From: Rhodospirillales bacterium URHD0017
GTDB taxonomy: Bacteria; Pseudomonadota; Alphaproteobacteria; Reyranellales; Reyranellaceae
Direction of reading: 5' to 3'
NCBI GenBank assembly: GCA_900110395.1
Contig: FODP01000006.1
Coordinates: 104,805 to 168,804 of the forward strand
DNA: 64,000 nt
Shown here: positions 30,633-40,380 of the stretch, in pieces
Numbering within the stretch: position 1 is the first letter of the stretch
How the letters are laid out: each line of letters begins with the position of its first letter
Program-made: the position numbers and the translations under genes
The notes under the pieces: model-generated
Told to the model about the DNA's origin: nothing
The model's input: only the letters and a program-made list of their open reading frames with translations
Database searches by the model: none

Positions 30633-31567
30633 GCGCGGCCCCCCATCTTTTCGGCGACGCGCAGGCGCGCCGAGCGGGCGCGCGGATTGGCGGCGATCTC
30701 GGAGGCGGACGGCGCTACGGGCTTACGGGTCAGGTCGCGCAAGGCAGCCGGCTCGGCATCAGTGCGCGGCGGCGCGTGACGCGACGGACCGGGCGTGCGG
30801 CCGGCACGGCTGCGCACGAACTCCTTCACGGCGCGGTCTTCGAGCGAATGGAAGGACACCACGGCGAGACGTCCGCCCGGCGCCAGAACCTGCTCGGCTG
30901 CGGCCAGGCCGCGCTCGAGCTCGCCCAGCTCGTCGTTCACAGCGATGCGCAGCGCCTGGAAGGTGCGGGTAGCTGGGTCGCTCTCGTCCCTGCCCTGCGG
31001 GCCGACGGCTCGGCGCACGATCTCGGCCAGCTCGCCGGTGGTCTCGATGCGCTTCTGCTTGCGCGCTTCGACGATGGCGCGCGCCACGCGGCGGCTGCGA
31101 CGTTCCTCGCCGTAACGGAAGATGATGTCGGCGAGCTCGGCCTCGTCGGCGTCATTCACCAGATCGGCGGCCGACGGACCGTTCTTCTCCATGCGCATGT
31201 CGAGCGGACCGGAGGCGCGGAACGAGAAGCCGCGATCGGCCTGGTCGAATTGCATGGAGGAGACGCCGAGGTCGAGCGCCACGCCGTCGACGTCGTCGAC
31301 GCCTTCGGCCGACAACAGGTCGGCCATGTCGCCGAAGCGGCCTTCGATCAGGCGCAGCCGCGGCGCATAGCGCTCCGCAAGGGCGCGGCCGGCGCCGATG
31401 GCGTCGGGATCGCGATCGATGGCGATCACCTGGCAATCGGCGCGATCGAGCATGGCTGCGGTGTAGCCGCCGGCGCCGAAGGTGCCGTCGACATAGCGGC
31501 CGCCGTCGCGCGGCTGCAGGGCGTCGACCACCTCGTTCAGCAGGACGGGGACATGACGTTCGCTCAT
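30629..31567 (-). CDS. rsmH: 16S rRNA (cytosine(1402)-N4)-methyltransferase RsmH
   Basis: SAM-dependent methyltransferase acting on C1402 of 16S rRNA (formerly MraW). Begins [13 protein letters not shown], then the SAM site [35 protein letters not shown], the [16 protein letters not shown] helix and [13 protein letters not shown]. 312 residues, normal. Overlaps mraZ and ftsL by 4 nt on either side. Confidence 0.97.
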   Translation of the reverse strand: MSERHVPVLLNEVVDALQPRDGGRYVDGTFGAGGYTAAMLDRADCQVIAIDRDPDAIGAGRALAERYAPRLRLIEGRFGDMADLLSAEGVDDVDGVALDLGVSSMQFDQADRGFSFRASGPLDMRMEKNGPSAADLVNDADEAELADIIFRYGEERRSRRVARAIVEARKQKRIETTGELAEIVRRAVGPQGRDESDPATRTFQALRIAVNDELGELERGLAAAEQVLAPGGRLAVVSFHSLEDRAVKEFVRSRAGRTPGPSRHAPPRTDAEPAALRDLTRKPVAPSASEIAANPRARSARLRVAEKMGGRA

Positions 31568-32043
31568 GCGTCACCTCCGCCCAGGCCGCGCACGAAGGCA
31601 GCCATCTTGTCGCGATCGGAATCGCGGCGGGCCTGCCAGCGGCCCGGATTCCACAGCTGGAACTTGTCGCCCTTGCCGACCAACATCACGCCGTCGGAGA
31701 CCTCGAGCACACTCGCGAACTCGGCCGGCAGGGAGAAGCGGCCGTCGGGCTCCATGGCGATGGTGCGGGCGGAGGAGGACAGGTAGCCGGCGGGATCGAA
31801 GGCTTCGTCGTCGAGCGCGACCTTGAGCGCGCCCTTGGGGCCGAGCGCCTCGGCCCGCAGCCGGTCGAGCATGGCATCGAAGCCGGCGCGCGAGTTGCCG
31901 TTCACCACGCCCGGCAGGTTGGGCGAGTGGTAGAGCACGAAAGCACCACGGTCGTCGGCCGGCAGCTCGTCGCGAAAGGCGGCGGGCAACAAGACCCTGC
32001 CTTTTTTGTCGAGCTTGATCAGGATTTCGGACCGAAACGCCAC
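31564..32043 (-). CDS. mraZ: Transcriptional regulator MraZ
   Basis: SpoVT/AbrB-type DNA-binding protein that represses its own dcw operon in E. coli. Two tandem swapped-hairpin domains: [18 protein letters not shown] near the N-terminus and [16 protein letters not shown] in the second half, matching the DxxGRxxLP consensus of both MraZ boxes. 159 residues. The start is GTG with GGGGGA 8 nt upstream. First gene of the cluster; repeats resembling its operator lie 57-91 bp upstream. Confidence 0.94.
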   Translation of the reverse strand: MAFRSEILIKLDKKGRVLLPAAFRDELPADDRGAFVLYHSPNLPGVVNGNSRAGFDAMLDRLRAEALGPKGALKVALDDEAFDPAGYLSSSARTIAMEPDGRFSLPAEFASVLEVSDGVMLVGKGDKFQLWNPGRWQARRDSDRDKMAAFVRGLGGGDA

Positions 32044-32099
32044 CGGCCCAGTCCCCCTGCACTGCCCGCGACCGGTGCCCCACGCCCCGGTCTGCTATA

Positions 32100-32134
32100 C
32101 GGGATACTATGGGATAGCATGGGAATTTCAGGGA
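32100..32134. promoter_or_regulatory. Putative MraZ operator: four GGGA repeats at 10-bp period
   Basis: Four direct repeats CGGGAT, TGGGAT, TGGGAA, AGGGAA start at 32100, 32110, 32120 and 32130, separated by 5-nt spacers. MraZ is known to bind tandem TGGGN-N5 repeats. The repeats lie 57-91 bp upstream of the mraZ start, with the GGGA face on the strand opposite mraZ. The dcw promoter probably overlaps them; minus-strand TATAGC and TTGCTT are weak candidates only. Confidence 0.75.
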
Positions 32135-32352
32135 AGCAATGCGGAAGAGCAAGAATCCACAAGGAATCTGAAGCGGTTAGCTACCAAATCTATTGTCTAC
32201 CTACCACTGTAGACCGCAAGGAATTGATTGGAAGGTCCAAGGCCCTCTTCCCGGCCCTTCCGAGACGGGACTCGCGATGGGAATGGCTGCCGGAGCGAAC
32301 CTCTACCGGTGCGAGTAACGGCCCACCGTAGTGTTCAGGTAGAGTTGCAGTC
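32135..32352. other. Divergent intergenic region between mraZ and the desaturase gene
   Basis: 218 bp without a credible gene. It is less GC-rich than the flanks near 32150-32230, consistent with promoters. It contains the inverted repeat GTCTAC-N8-GTAGAC at 32195-32214, which could be a regulator site for the desaturase operon. I see nothing else in it. Confidence 0.5.
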
Positions 32353-33306
32353 ATGGAGCTGGTTCCGGGGTCAGAGCGCATCCGGGCTGCCCGGGACGCA
32401 AGCCCAGCGGCGGGACGTGTCTGTTGGGCGAAGCCCAGGTCCCTTTGGATCGGGAGCCTGACCCTGGCGGCGCTCGCAGGCGGTCCCCTCACCTTTGCTT
32501 GGGACGCCTTTGCCCTTTTCCTGGCGACCAGCGCCATCACCCTGTGTTTCGGCCATTCGGTGGGCATGCATCGGCGGCTCATCCATTCGAGCTTCCATTG
32601 CCCGCGATGGCTGGAATACCTCTGCGTCTATCTCGGCACCCTGGTCGGCATGGCCGGTCCCATCGGCATGATCCGCTTCCATGATTTTCGCGACTGGGCA
32701 CAGCGCCAGGCCGACTGCCACGACTATTTCTGTCATCGCCGCAGCTTCTGGCAGGACGCGTGGTGGCAGCTCCATTGCGAGCTCGTGCTCGACCGCCCGC
32801 CCCGCTTCGCGCTCGAGCCGAGACTGGCGAACGACCGGTTCTATGCGTTCGTTGAGCGCACATGGATGGCGCACCAACTGCCGTGGGCTCTGCTGTTCTT
32901 CACCATCGGCGGCTGGAGCTGGCTGGTGTGGGGCGTCTGCGTGCGCGTCAGCGTCTGTGTCATCGGCCATTGGCTGGTCGGGCACTTTGCCCATCGCCAG
33001 GGCGGCCAGGACTGGATCGTCGAGGGCGCGGCGGCGCAGGGCTACAACGTGAAGCTGGCCGGTCTCATCAGCATGGGCGAAGCTTGGCACAACAATCACC
33101 ATGCCTTCCCGGGGTCGGCGAAGCTTGGCCTGTTCCCCGGCCAGATGGATCCCGGCTGGTGGCTGATCAAGGCTTTCGAGGCAGCGGGCCTTGCCACCGA
33201 CATCAAGCTGCCCGCCGACCTGCCGGCACGAAAGCAGCTGCGACGGCTGGCCGATCCTCTGGCAGGCGAGGCCGTGCTCGCCGAACCCCGCTACGCGGTG
33301 CGCTAG
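32353..33306 (+). CDS. Membrane fatty-acid (acyl-CoA) desaturase-like protein
   Basis: Integral membrane di-iron desaturase-like protein. The first His box HSVGMH (68-73) and the last EAWHNNHH (243-250) are canonical for delta-9-type desaturases. The middle box HRxHH is missing; the region instead reads FHDFRDWAQRQADCHDY with His at 110, 123 and 128. A further His-rich stretch GHWLVGHFAH (205-214) could supply ligands. Four or more TM segments are predicted. It is followed after 4 bp by a DUF805/SRPBCC-like membrane protein, so the two likely form an operon. Exact substrate unknown; the catalytic status rests on whether the variant middle motif binds iron. Confidence 0.8.
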   Translation: MELVPGSERIRAARDASPAAGRVCWAKPRSLWIGSLTLAALAGGPLTFAWDAFALFLATSAITLCFGHSVGMHRRLIHSSFHCPRWLEYLCVYLGTLVGMAGPIGMIRFHDFRDWAQRQADCHDYFCHRRSFWQDAWWQLHCELVLDRPPRFALEPRLANDRFYAFVERTWMAHQLPWALLFFTIGGWSWLVWGVCVRVSVCVIGHWLVGHFAHRQGGQDWIVEGAAAQGYNVKLAGLISMGEAWHNNHHAFPGSAKLGLFPGQMDPGWWLIKAFEAAGLATDIKLPADLPARKQLRRLADPLAGEAVLAEPRYAVR

Positions 33307-33310
33307 CGTC

Positions 33311-34627
33311 ATGCTGTCGTTCAAAGGTGAAATGCGGCGGTTGCCTTATGCGCTGGCGGCGTTCGCCTTGTTCTTCAGCCAGCACCTGGCGTTGCTCGCC
33401 TTCTGCGAACAGGGCCGGACGCCGGCCCTCGACTACGACTTCTATCTTGTCCCAGTGCACTCGTTTCGGACGCTCTACGACGCCTCCTCTCCCCTCCTCG
33501 TCCTGACCTTCGTCTATCTCCTGATCGTGGCCTGGGCCTTGGCTGCGTTGTCGTTCCGGCGAGCGGCCAACGCCGATGTCAACGGCTGGATCGCTGCGGC
33601 AGCAATCGCGCCGGTCATCCAGGTTCCGGTGATTCTTTTTCTTTGCATCGTTCCGCCACGTACACCGACGCGCGCCGAGCAAACCGGCGCTCCGCCCACG
33701 ATCGCCTGGGCCGCAGCTGCGCAGGGCGTCGTGGTCGCCATCGCATTGACGCTGATCTTCGTCGGCCTGGGAGCGCTGGTGTTCGGCATCTATGGGTTCG
33801 GGATGTTCGTCGCCTCGCCGTTCATCATCGGAGCGGTGACGGGTTACATCGCCAACCGCCGGCACGCGGTTACCATCGAATGGACGATCACCGTCGTCCT
33901 GCTGGCCACCACCATCGGCGGCATGGCCCTGATCGCCGCGGCCCTCGAAGGCATCGTCTGCATCATGCTGGCGGCGCCGCTCGGCTTCGGTGTTGCCGTG
34001 GTCGGCGGATTGCTGGGTCGCGCGATCGCGCTGCGGTTCGGGCCTTCGACGCGACAGACGATGAGCGCCGTCGCTCTCGTCCCGCTGATCCTGGTGTCGG
34101 AATGGCTGATGCCGACGACGACGCGGTTCGACACCCGGCAATCGATCGAGATCAACGCGCCGCCGTCCGTCGTCTGGCAGTCGATCGTCCGCATGGACAT
34201 GCGCGACGAGCCGGTTGCCCTGCCCTATCGACTGGGCCTCGCCTATCCGCTGGGCGGCGAAGTGGTGGGCGAAGGCGTGGGCGCTCTGCGGCGCGGTGAG
34301 TTCTCGACCGGCACTGCGCTGGAGCGCGTCACCGAGTGGCTGCCCGACCGGAAGCTCGCCTTCGTCGTGGAGAAGGACGTGCCGGCACTGCGCGAGCTCA
34401 GCCCTTACGACCACGTTCACGCGCCGCATGTCAGGGGCTACTTCCTGACCAACCTCACGAGCTTCGAGCTGGTGCCGCTGCCCGGCAATCGCACGCAACT
34501 GGTCGAGCGCACGTCACACGAACTCAAGCTCGAGCCGATCCTCTACTGGATGCCGCTGGCGCGCCTGGTCATCGATCTCAACAACGATCGCGTGCTGCGC
34601 CACATCAAGCGCCGGGCCGAAAAGTAG
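33311..34627 (+). CDS. Membrane protein, DUF805-like N-terminus with C-terminal SRPBCC-like domain
   Basis: About the first 270 residues hold some eight hydrophobic helices. The stretch ANADVNGWIAAAAIAPVIQV resembles the DUF805 pattern. From about 275 a soluble domain begins (IEINAPPSVVWQSIVRM) that looks like an SRPBCC/START-type lipid-binding fold, ending in TSFELVPLPGNRTQLVERT. The start is the ATG 4 bp after the desaturase stop; the frame is open further up inside the desaturase gene. Function unknown; pairing with a desaturase suggests a lipid-related role. The stop is only 3 bp from the 3' end of the convergent RNase P RNA. Confidence 0.75.
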   Translation: MLSFKGEMRRLPYALAAFALFFSQHLALLAFCEQGRTPALDYDFYLVPVHSFRTLYDASSPLLVLTFVYLLIVAWALAALSFRRAANADVNGWIAAAAIAPVIQVPVILFLCIVPPRTPTRAEQTGAPPTIAWAAAAQGVVVAIALTLIFVGLGALVFGIYGFGMFVASPFIIGAVTGYIANRRHAVTIEWTITVVLLATTIGGMALIAAALEGIVCIMLAAPLGFGVAVVGGLLGRAIALRFGPSTRQTMSAVALVPLILVSEWLMPTTTRFDTRQSIEINAPPSVVWQSIVRMDMRDEPVALPYRLGLAYPLGGEVVGEGVGALRRGEFSTGTALERVTEWLPDRKLAFVVEKDVPALRELSPYDHVHAPHVRGYFLTNLTSFELVPLPGNRTQLVERTSHELKLEPILYWMPLARLVIDLNNDRVLRHIKRRAEK

Positions 34628-34630
34628 AGG

Positions 34631-35020
34631 CAGGTCAGACGGCCTGTAAGCCGGGTTCTGTCCTCGCCTTTCGGCGATGGATGGCCATTCCTCTGGGACG
34701 CCCGTTACCGAGCGCCTCGCGCGACCGACCCGGGCGGCGACGCGGAAACACCGCTGCCGGTTGCCCGGCGTGCCGCCCCTATTTGGTCTTGCTCCCGGTG
34801 GGGTTTGCCGTGCCGCTTCCGTTGCCGGTCGCGCGGTGGGCTCTTACCCCACCGTTTCACCCTTGCCGTCCCGGTAAACCGGGCAGGCGGTCTGTTCTCT
34901 GTGGCACTTTCCCTGGGGTCGCCCCCGCCGGCCGTTAGCCGGCACCGTGTCTCCGTGGAGCCCGGACTTTCCTCACCAGGCGGTTGCCCGCCCAGTGCAG
35001 CCATCCGGCCGTCTGACCTG
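34631..35020 (-). ncRNA. rnpB: RNase P RNA (M1 RNA, bacterial type A)
   Basis: On the minus strand the RNA has the universal 5' block GAGGAAAGTCCGGGCTCC and the 3' block ACAGAACCCGGCTTACAGG, which pair in P4. A GGGTGAAACGGTGGGGTAAG stretch (J11/12 and CR-II/III region) and GCCGAAAGGC stem-loops are also present. The two ends form a perfect 14-bp P1 helix (34631-34644 with 35007-35020), which sets the boundaries at about 390 nt. This catalytic RNA trims tRNA 5' leaders. It lies 10 bp after the amidase stop on the same strand and 3 bp from the convergent membrane-protein stop, and no separate terminator is visible. Confidence 0.97.
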
Positions 35021-35030
35021 ACGGCCCTAG

Positions 35031-35708
35031 CTAGGCTTCGTGCCCCACCTGGTCAAGCAGGTCGGCCAGCAGGGCGCGGGTCTCGGCGTCGCCCGTGCCG
35101 TCAGTGTTGGCGGCCCGAAATCGGCGCTGGAAGGACGCAATGATGTCGGCCGTCGTCACATCGATGGCCGGAGGATAGCCGAAACGCTGCAGTGCCAACT
35201 GCATATCACCGCCGAGCGGCTCGGCGCCGGGACGTGGCCACAAACCGACGCCGCTCGCCGCCAGCTTGGCCCATGGGAAGCGCAAGCCGGGGTCGTCCTT
35301 GCGCTTGGGCGCGATGTCGGAATGGCCGACGACGTTGCGCGGCTCGATGGCGGGATGGCGGCCGATGATGTCGCGGCACAGCCCGATGAGGGCGGTGATC
35401 TGAACATCGGGATAGTCGTGACGATCGCCGTGCAGGTTCACGATCTCGATGCCGATCGAGGTGCCATTCAGCGCCTCGCGGCCCCGCCAATACGAACGGC
35501 CGGCGTGCCAGGCGACGCGATCCTCGGGTACCAGGCGATAGGCCGTGCCGTCCTCCGCCAGGACATAGTGTGTGCTGACGCGATTGGGCCGCTTGTCATC
35601 GCGCAGGATCTTCAGCGATTCGTCGAGCGGCATTTCAGTGTAGTGCAGCACCAGCACGTCGACCGCCGACTGGCGCGCGGCGTGATTGGGCGATGGAAGC
35701 TCGATCAC
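35031..35708 (-). CDS. N-acetylmuramoyl-L-alanine amidase, AmpD-like
   Basis: Zinc amidase of the Amidase_2 family cleaving the MurNAc-L-Ala bond of (anhydro)muropeptides. Zinc ligands: His in VLHYTEM (about residue 22), His in VGHSDIAP, and Asp in KRKDDPG, as in AmpD. A C-terminal segment (about 170-220, LALQRFGYPPAIDVTTADIIASFQRRF) is a peptidoglycan-binding-like helical repeat. No signal peptide, so cytoplasmic recycling is likely. The start is GTG overlapping the stop of the DnaJ-domain gene (GTGA). 225 residues. Confidence 0.88.
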   Translation of the reverse strand: MIELPSPNHAARQSAVDVLVLHYTEMPLDESLKILRDDKRPNRVSTHYVLAEDGTAYRLVPEDRVAWHAGRSYWRGREALNGTSIGIEIVNLHGDRHDYPDVQITALIGLCRDIIGRHPAIEPRNVVGHSDIAPKRKDDPGLRFPWAKLAASGVGLWPRPGAEPLGGDMQLALQRFGYPPAIDVTTADIIASFQRRFRAANTDGTGDAETRALLADLLDQVGHEA

Positions 35709-36418
35709 GCAGGAACAAGGCCGCGCTCGCGGCGCAGCCGGTCGTAGGCGTCGTTGATCAACGCGAGCTTGCGGTTGGCCATGGTGATGGCCTCTTCGGG
35801 CAGGCCCTGCGCCATCAGCCGGTCGGGATGGTTGGCCTTGACCTGGCGCAGCCAGGCGTCGCGGATCTGCTCGTCGGTCGCCAGCGGATCGATGCCCAGG
35901 ATGGTGCAGGGTTCGCATTCGACGACGCCCAACGCCGCGGCCTTGGCGCGCTCGAAACGCGCGCTGCTCAGCCCGAAGATGCTGGAGACCTCGGCAAGGT
36001 AGGCGGCTTCGGCGACGTCGATCGGTCCATCGGCCTTGGCGATGCTGAACAGTCCTTCGAGCACGTTCTCCAGGATCTCGGGCGCATCGGGAAACAGCGC
36101 CGCGAGCTGGCGCGCATAGGTCTCGAAGCCTGCGACATCACGCTTGGCCAGATTGAAGAAGCGCTCGACGTTGCGTTCCTCGCCCGGCGGCACCTGGAAG
36201 AAATCGCGGAACGCCGCGACCTCGTTCTCCGATACCTCGCCGTCGACGCCCGCCATCTTGGCGCCGAGCGCGATCACGCCGATGGTGAAGGCGATCTGGC
36301 GCAGGCCGGGATGCGCGCCATCGTCGGCCGGCGGCGACGTGAGGCCGAGCAGCGAGCCGAACGACTCGCCGTTGGCCAGCCGCGTCACGCCCTCGACGAT
36401 CTTGTCCCAGATCTTCAT
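35705..36418 (-). CDS. TerB-DnaJ domain protein (DjlA-like)
   Basis: The N-terminal region (about 35-150) is a TerB-like helical domain (DGEVSENEVAAFRDFF and KADGPIDVAEAAYLAEV, both with acidic metal-binding-like motifs). The C-terminal 65 residues form a J domain (ILGIDPLATDEQIRDAWLR) with an NHPDR motif for stimulating DnaK. It lacks the N-terminal TM helix of E. coli DjlA. A co-chaperone role is probable; the client is unknown. Overlaps the amidase gene by 4 nt and follows the TauE/SafE gene by 23 bp. Confidence 0.87.
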   Translation of the reverse strand: MKIWDKIVEGVTRLANGESFGSLLGLTSPPADDGAHPGLRQIAFTIGVIALGAKMAGVDGEVSENEVAAFRDFFQVPPGEERNVERFFNLAKRDVAGFETYARQLAALFPDAPEILENVLEGLFSIAKADGPIDVAEAAYLAEVSSIFGLSSARFERAKAAALGVVECEPCTILGIDPLATDEQIRDAWLRQVKANHPDRLMAQGLPEEAITMANRKLALINDAYDRLRRERGLVPA

Positions 36419-36441
36419 GCCGCTCCGCTACGCGTTCCCGC

Positions 36442-37218
36442 TCACAGGATCAAGACGCCGATCGCCACGCCGACCAGCAGGGCGAGTGCAAGACGCCGAT
36501 AGAAATTCTCGCTGGCCAGCGGGAAGAGCTTGGCCCCCAACACGCCGCCCAGCATGACAGCCGGCGCCAGGAACAGCGCCAGCACGACCGTGTTCCAGTC
36601 GATCAGGCTCCGCGAGGCGAAGGTGGTGATCGCCACAAGGTCGACGAACACGAAGTAGGTCGTGAGGTTGGCCCGCACGTGCGCCGTGCTTTCCTGACCC
36701 GCCAGGTAATAGAAAGCGATCGGCGGGCCGGCCATGCCGGCCAGACCGTTGAGGAAGCCGCTGCTGACGCCGGCCGTCAAGGTTGTTGCGGCGCGCGGTC
36801 GCCCCTGGTAGCGCCAGCCGCTGGCCAGCAATGCGACGGCGCCGAGCACGATCGCTGAAATCGCCCAGCGCATCGGCTCGGGTTCGGCCCACGTCAGGAC
36901 AAGATTGCCGACCGGCACGCCGACAGCGGCCGCAACCAGCATCAGGCCGATACGGCGCCAGTCGACCAGGCCCAGGACACCCGGAACCACCGGCAGGGCG
37001 ACGGCGATTTCCAGCATCAGGCACAGGGCCACGCCGACCGCCGGTCCGTACAATGCCGAAAAAATGGGCGTCATCACCATGGCCGCGCCGAAGCCTGCGA
37101 AACCTCGCACCATCCCTGCAATACAGGCAACGACGGCGCAAATCAGGAAGGGAAAGGCAAGCAGGTCCGGCATCGGGCCTAGCTCATCCCGATGACAGGG
37201 AATGGCAGCATCCCGCAA
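36442..37218 (-). CDS. TauE/SafE-family membrane permease
   Basis: About eight TM helices in the TauE/SafE pattern: [20 protein letters not shown] near the N-terminus and the second repeat [21 protein letters not shown] (inner residues) in the C-terminal half. Such proteins export sulfite, sulfoacetate or related organosulfur anions; substrate here unknown. 258 residues, normal. Likely first gene of a minus-strand operon continuing into the DnaJ-domain and amidase genes. Divergent from uvrB with a 38-bp spacer. Confidence 0.85.
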   Translation of the reverse strand: MRDAAIPCHRDELGPMPDLLAFPFLICAVVACIAGMVRGFAGFGAAMVMTPIFSALYGPAVGVALCLMLEIAVALPVVPGVLGLVDWRRIGLMLVAAAVGVPVGNLVLTWAEPEPMRWAISAIVLGAVALLASGWRYQGRPRAATTLTAGVSSGFLNGLAGMAGPPIAFYYLAGQESTAHVRANLTTYFVFVDLVAITTFASRSLIDWNTVVLALFLAPAVMLGGVLGAKLFPLASENFYRRLALALLVGVAIGVLIL

Positions 37219-37227
37219 GCTCTAGCA

Positions 37228-37258
37228 TTGCCGGCGCACAACCCGGGCATCATATAAT
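37228..37258 (+). promoter_or_regulatory. Candidate sigma-70 promoter for uvrB
   Basis: A perfect TATAAT at 37253-37258 is preceded by TTGCCG at 37228-37233 (19-bp spacer, slightly long). The -10 box overlaps the first in-frame ATG at 37257, so transcription would start near 37265. Confidence 0.5.
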
Positions 37259-37265
37259 GCAGGCC

Positions 37266-39455
<2,190 letters not shown>

Positions 39456-39468
39456 GTCATCTTCTTCT

Positions 39469-39524
39469 GGACCGCGCGCGTCCCGCGCGCTCATGATCAT
39501 GAGCGCGCGGGACGCGCGCGGTCC
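39469..39524. repeat. Perfect 56-bp palindrome
   Basis: Two 28-bp arms with no spacer and no mismatch: the left arm begins GGACCGCGCGCGTCCC and the centre is TCATGA|TCATGA. It lies 13 bp after the uvrB stop and ends directly before the GGGAG ribosome site of the hydrolase gene. It has no T tract on either side, so it is not a typical rho-independent terminator. It may be a REP-type element or a cruciform-forming site. Confidence 0.95.
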
Positions 39525-39532
39525 GGGAGAGC

Positions 39533-40375
39533 ATGAGCATGAGACTACGGATATTCGCCACCCTGCTAACGCTGGTCGTTGCCGGCGAAACGTGGGCCCA
39601 GGCCCGCGAGCAGGTCGTGCGCATCCCGGCAGGCGGCGGCGTAGCGATGATCGCCAACGTCATGCGCCCGCCAGGCGAGGACAAGAAGCCGGTGGTCATC
39701 ATCAACCACGGCTCGCCGGCCGACGGCTCGCAGCGGGCCAAGATGACGCCGCCACGCTACAACGGGCTCTCCTCCTGGTTCGTCTCGCGCGGCTACGTCG
39801 TCGTCCTGCCGTTGCGTCGTGGCTACGGCGAGACCGGAGGAACCTGGGCGGAAGCCTACGGCTCCTGCCAGAATCCTGATTACTACAATGCCGGCCTTCA
39901 GGGCGCGGCCGACATCAAAGCCGCCCTCGACTACATGCGCGGCCAGCCCTACGTCGCGCCGGACCGCTCGCTGGTGGTCGGCCAGTCGGCTGGCGGGTGG
40001 GCCACCCTCGCCCTGTCCAGTCAGAACCCGGCCGGCGTTTCTGGCATGATCGACTTCGCCGGCGGTCGCGGCGGCCATCAGAAGATGTCGGACGGCAGTC
40101 TCGGCAACTGTACGCCCAATGCCCTGGTGAGTGCGGCCGGCAAGTACGGCTCGACGGCGCGCGTGCCGACGTTGTGGATCTACACCGCCAACGACAGTTT
40201 CTTCGAGCCCAGCCTCGCGCGCCGCATGTTCGACGCCTACAACACCGCCGGCGGCAAGGGCACCTATCGGCCGCTCGGCGCCTTCAGCAGCGACGGCCAC
40301 AATCTCGCCAGCAGCGACAGCGGCGCGGCGGTGTGGCAGGGCCCGGTCTCGGAGTTCCTCGCCACCCTCAGATAG
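39533..40375 (+). CDS. Secreted alpha/beta hydrolase (dienelactone hydrolase-like)
   Basis: A signal peptide (about residues 1-22, cleavage after ETWAQ or nearby) precedes an alpha/beta hydrolase fold. The nucleophile elbow is VVGQSAGGW, the acid is probably Asp in TANDSFFEP, and the His lies in SSDGHNLAS. An oxyanion strand is INHGSPADGS. Predicted periplasmic esterase or peptidase of unknown substrate. Two ATGs 6 bp apart can start it; the second (39539) is better spaced from GGGAG at 39525-39529. The mRNA leader carries the 56-bp palindrome. Confidence 0.85.
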   Translation: MSMRLRIFATLLTLVVAGETWAQAREQVVRIPAGGGVAMIANVMRPPGEDKKPVVIINHGSPADGSQRAKMTPPRYNGLSSWFVSRGYVVVLPLRRGYGETGGTWAEAYGSCQNPDYYNAGLQGAADIKAALDYMRGQPYVAPDRSLVVGQSAGGWATLALSSQNPAGVSGMIDFAGGRGGHQKMSDGSLGNCTPNALVSAAGKYGSTARVPTLWIYTANDSFFEPSLARRMFDAYNTAGGKGTYRPLGAFSSDGHNLASSDSGAAVWQGPVSEFLATLR

Positions 40376-40380
40376 GCACG

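Noticed and set aside
34625..35030. Short open frames crossing the region 34625-35030
   Set aside because: The region is RNase P RNA with a perfect P1 helix and conserved 5' and 3' blocks.
39469..39524. Reading the 56-bp palindrome as a simple uvrB terminator
   Set aside because: No T tract on either side, and 28-bp spacer-free arms are far longer than terminator stems. Kept as a repeat of unknown role.
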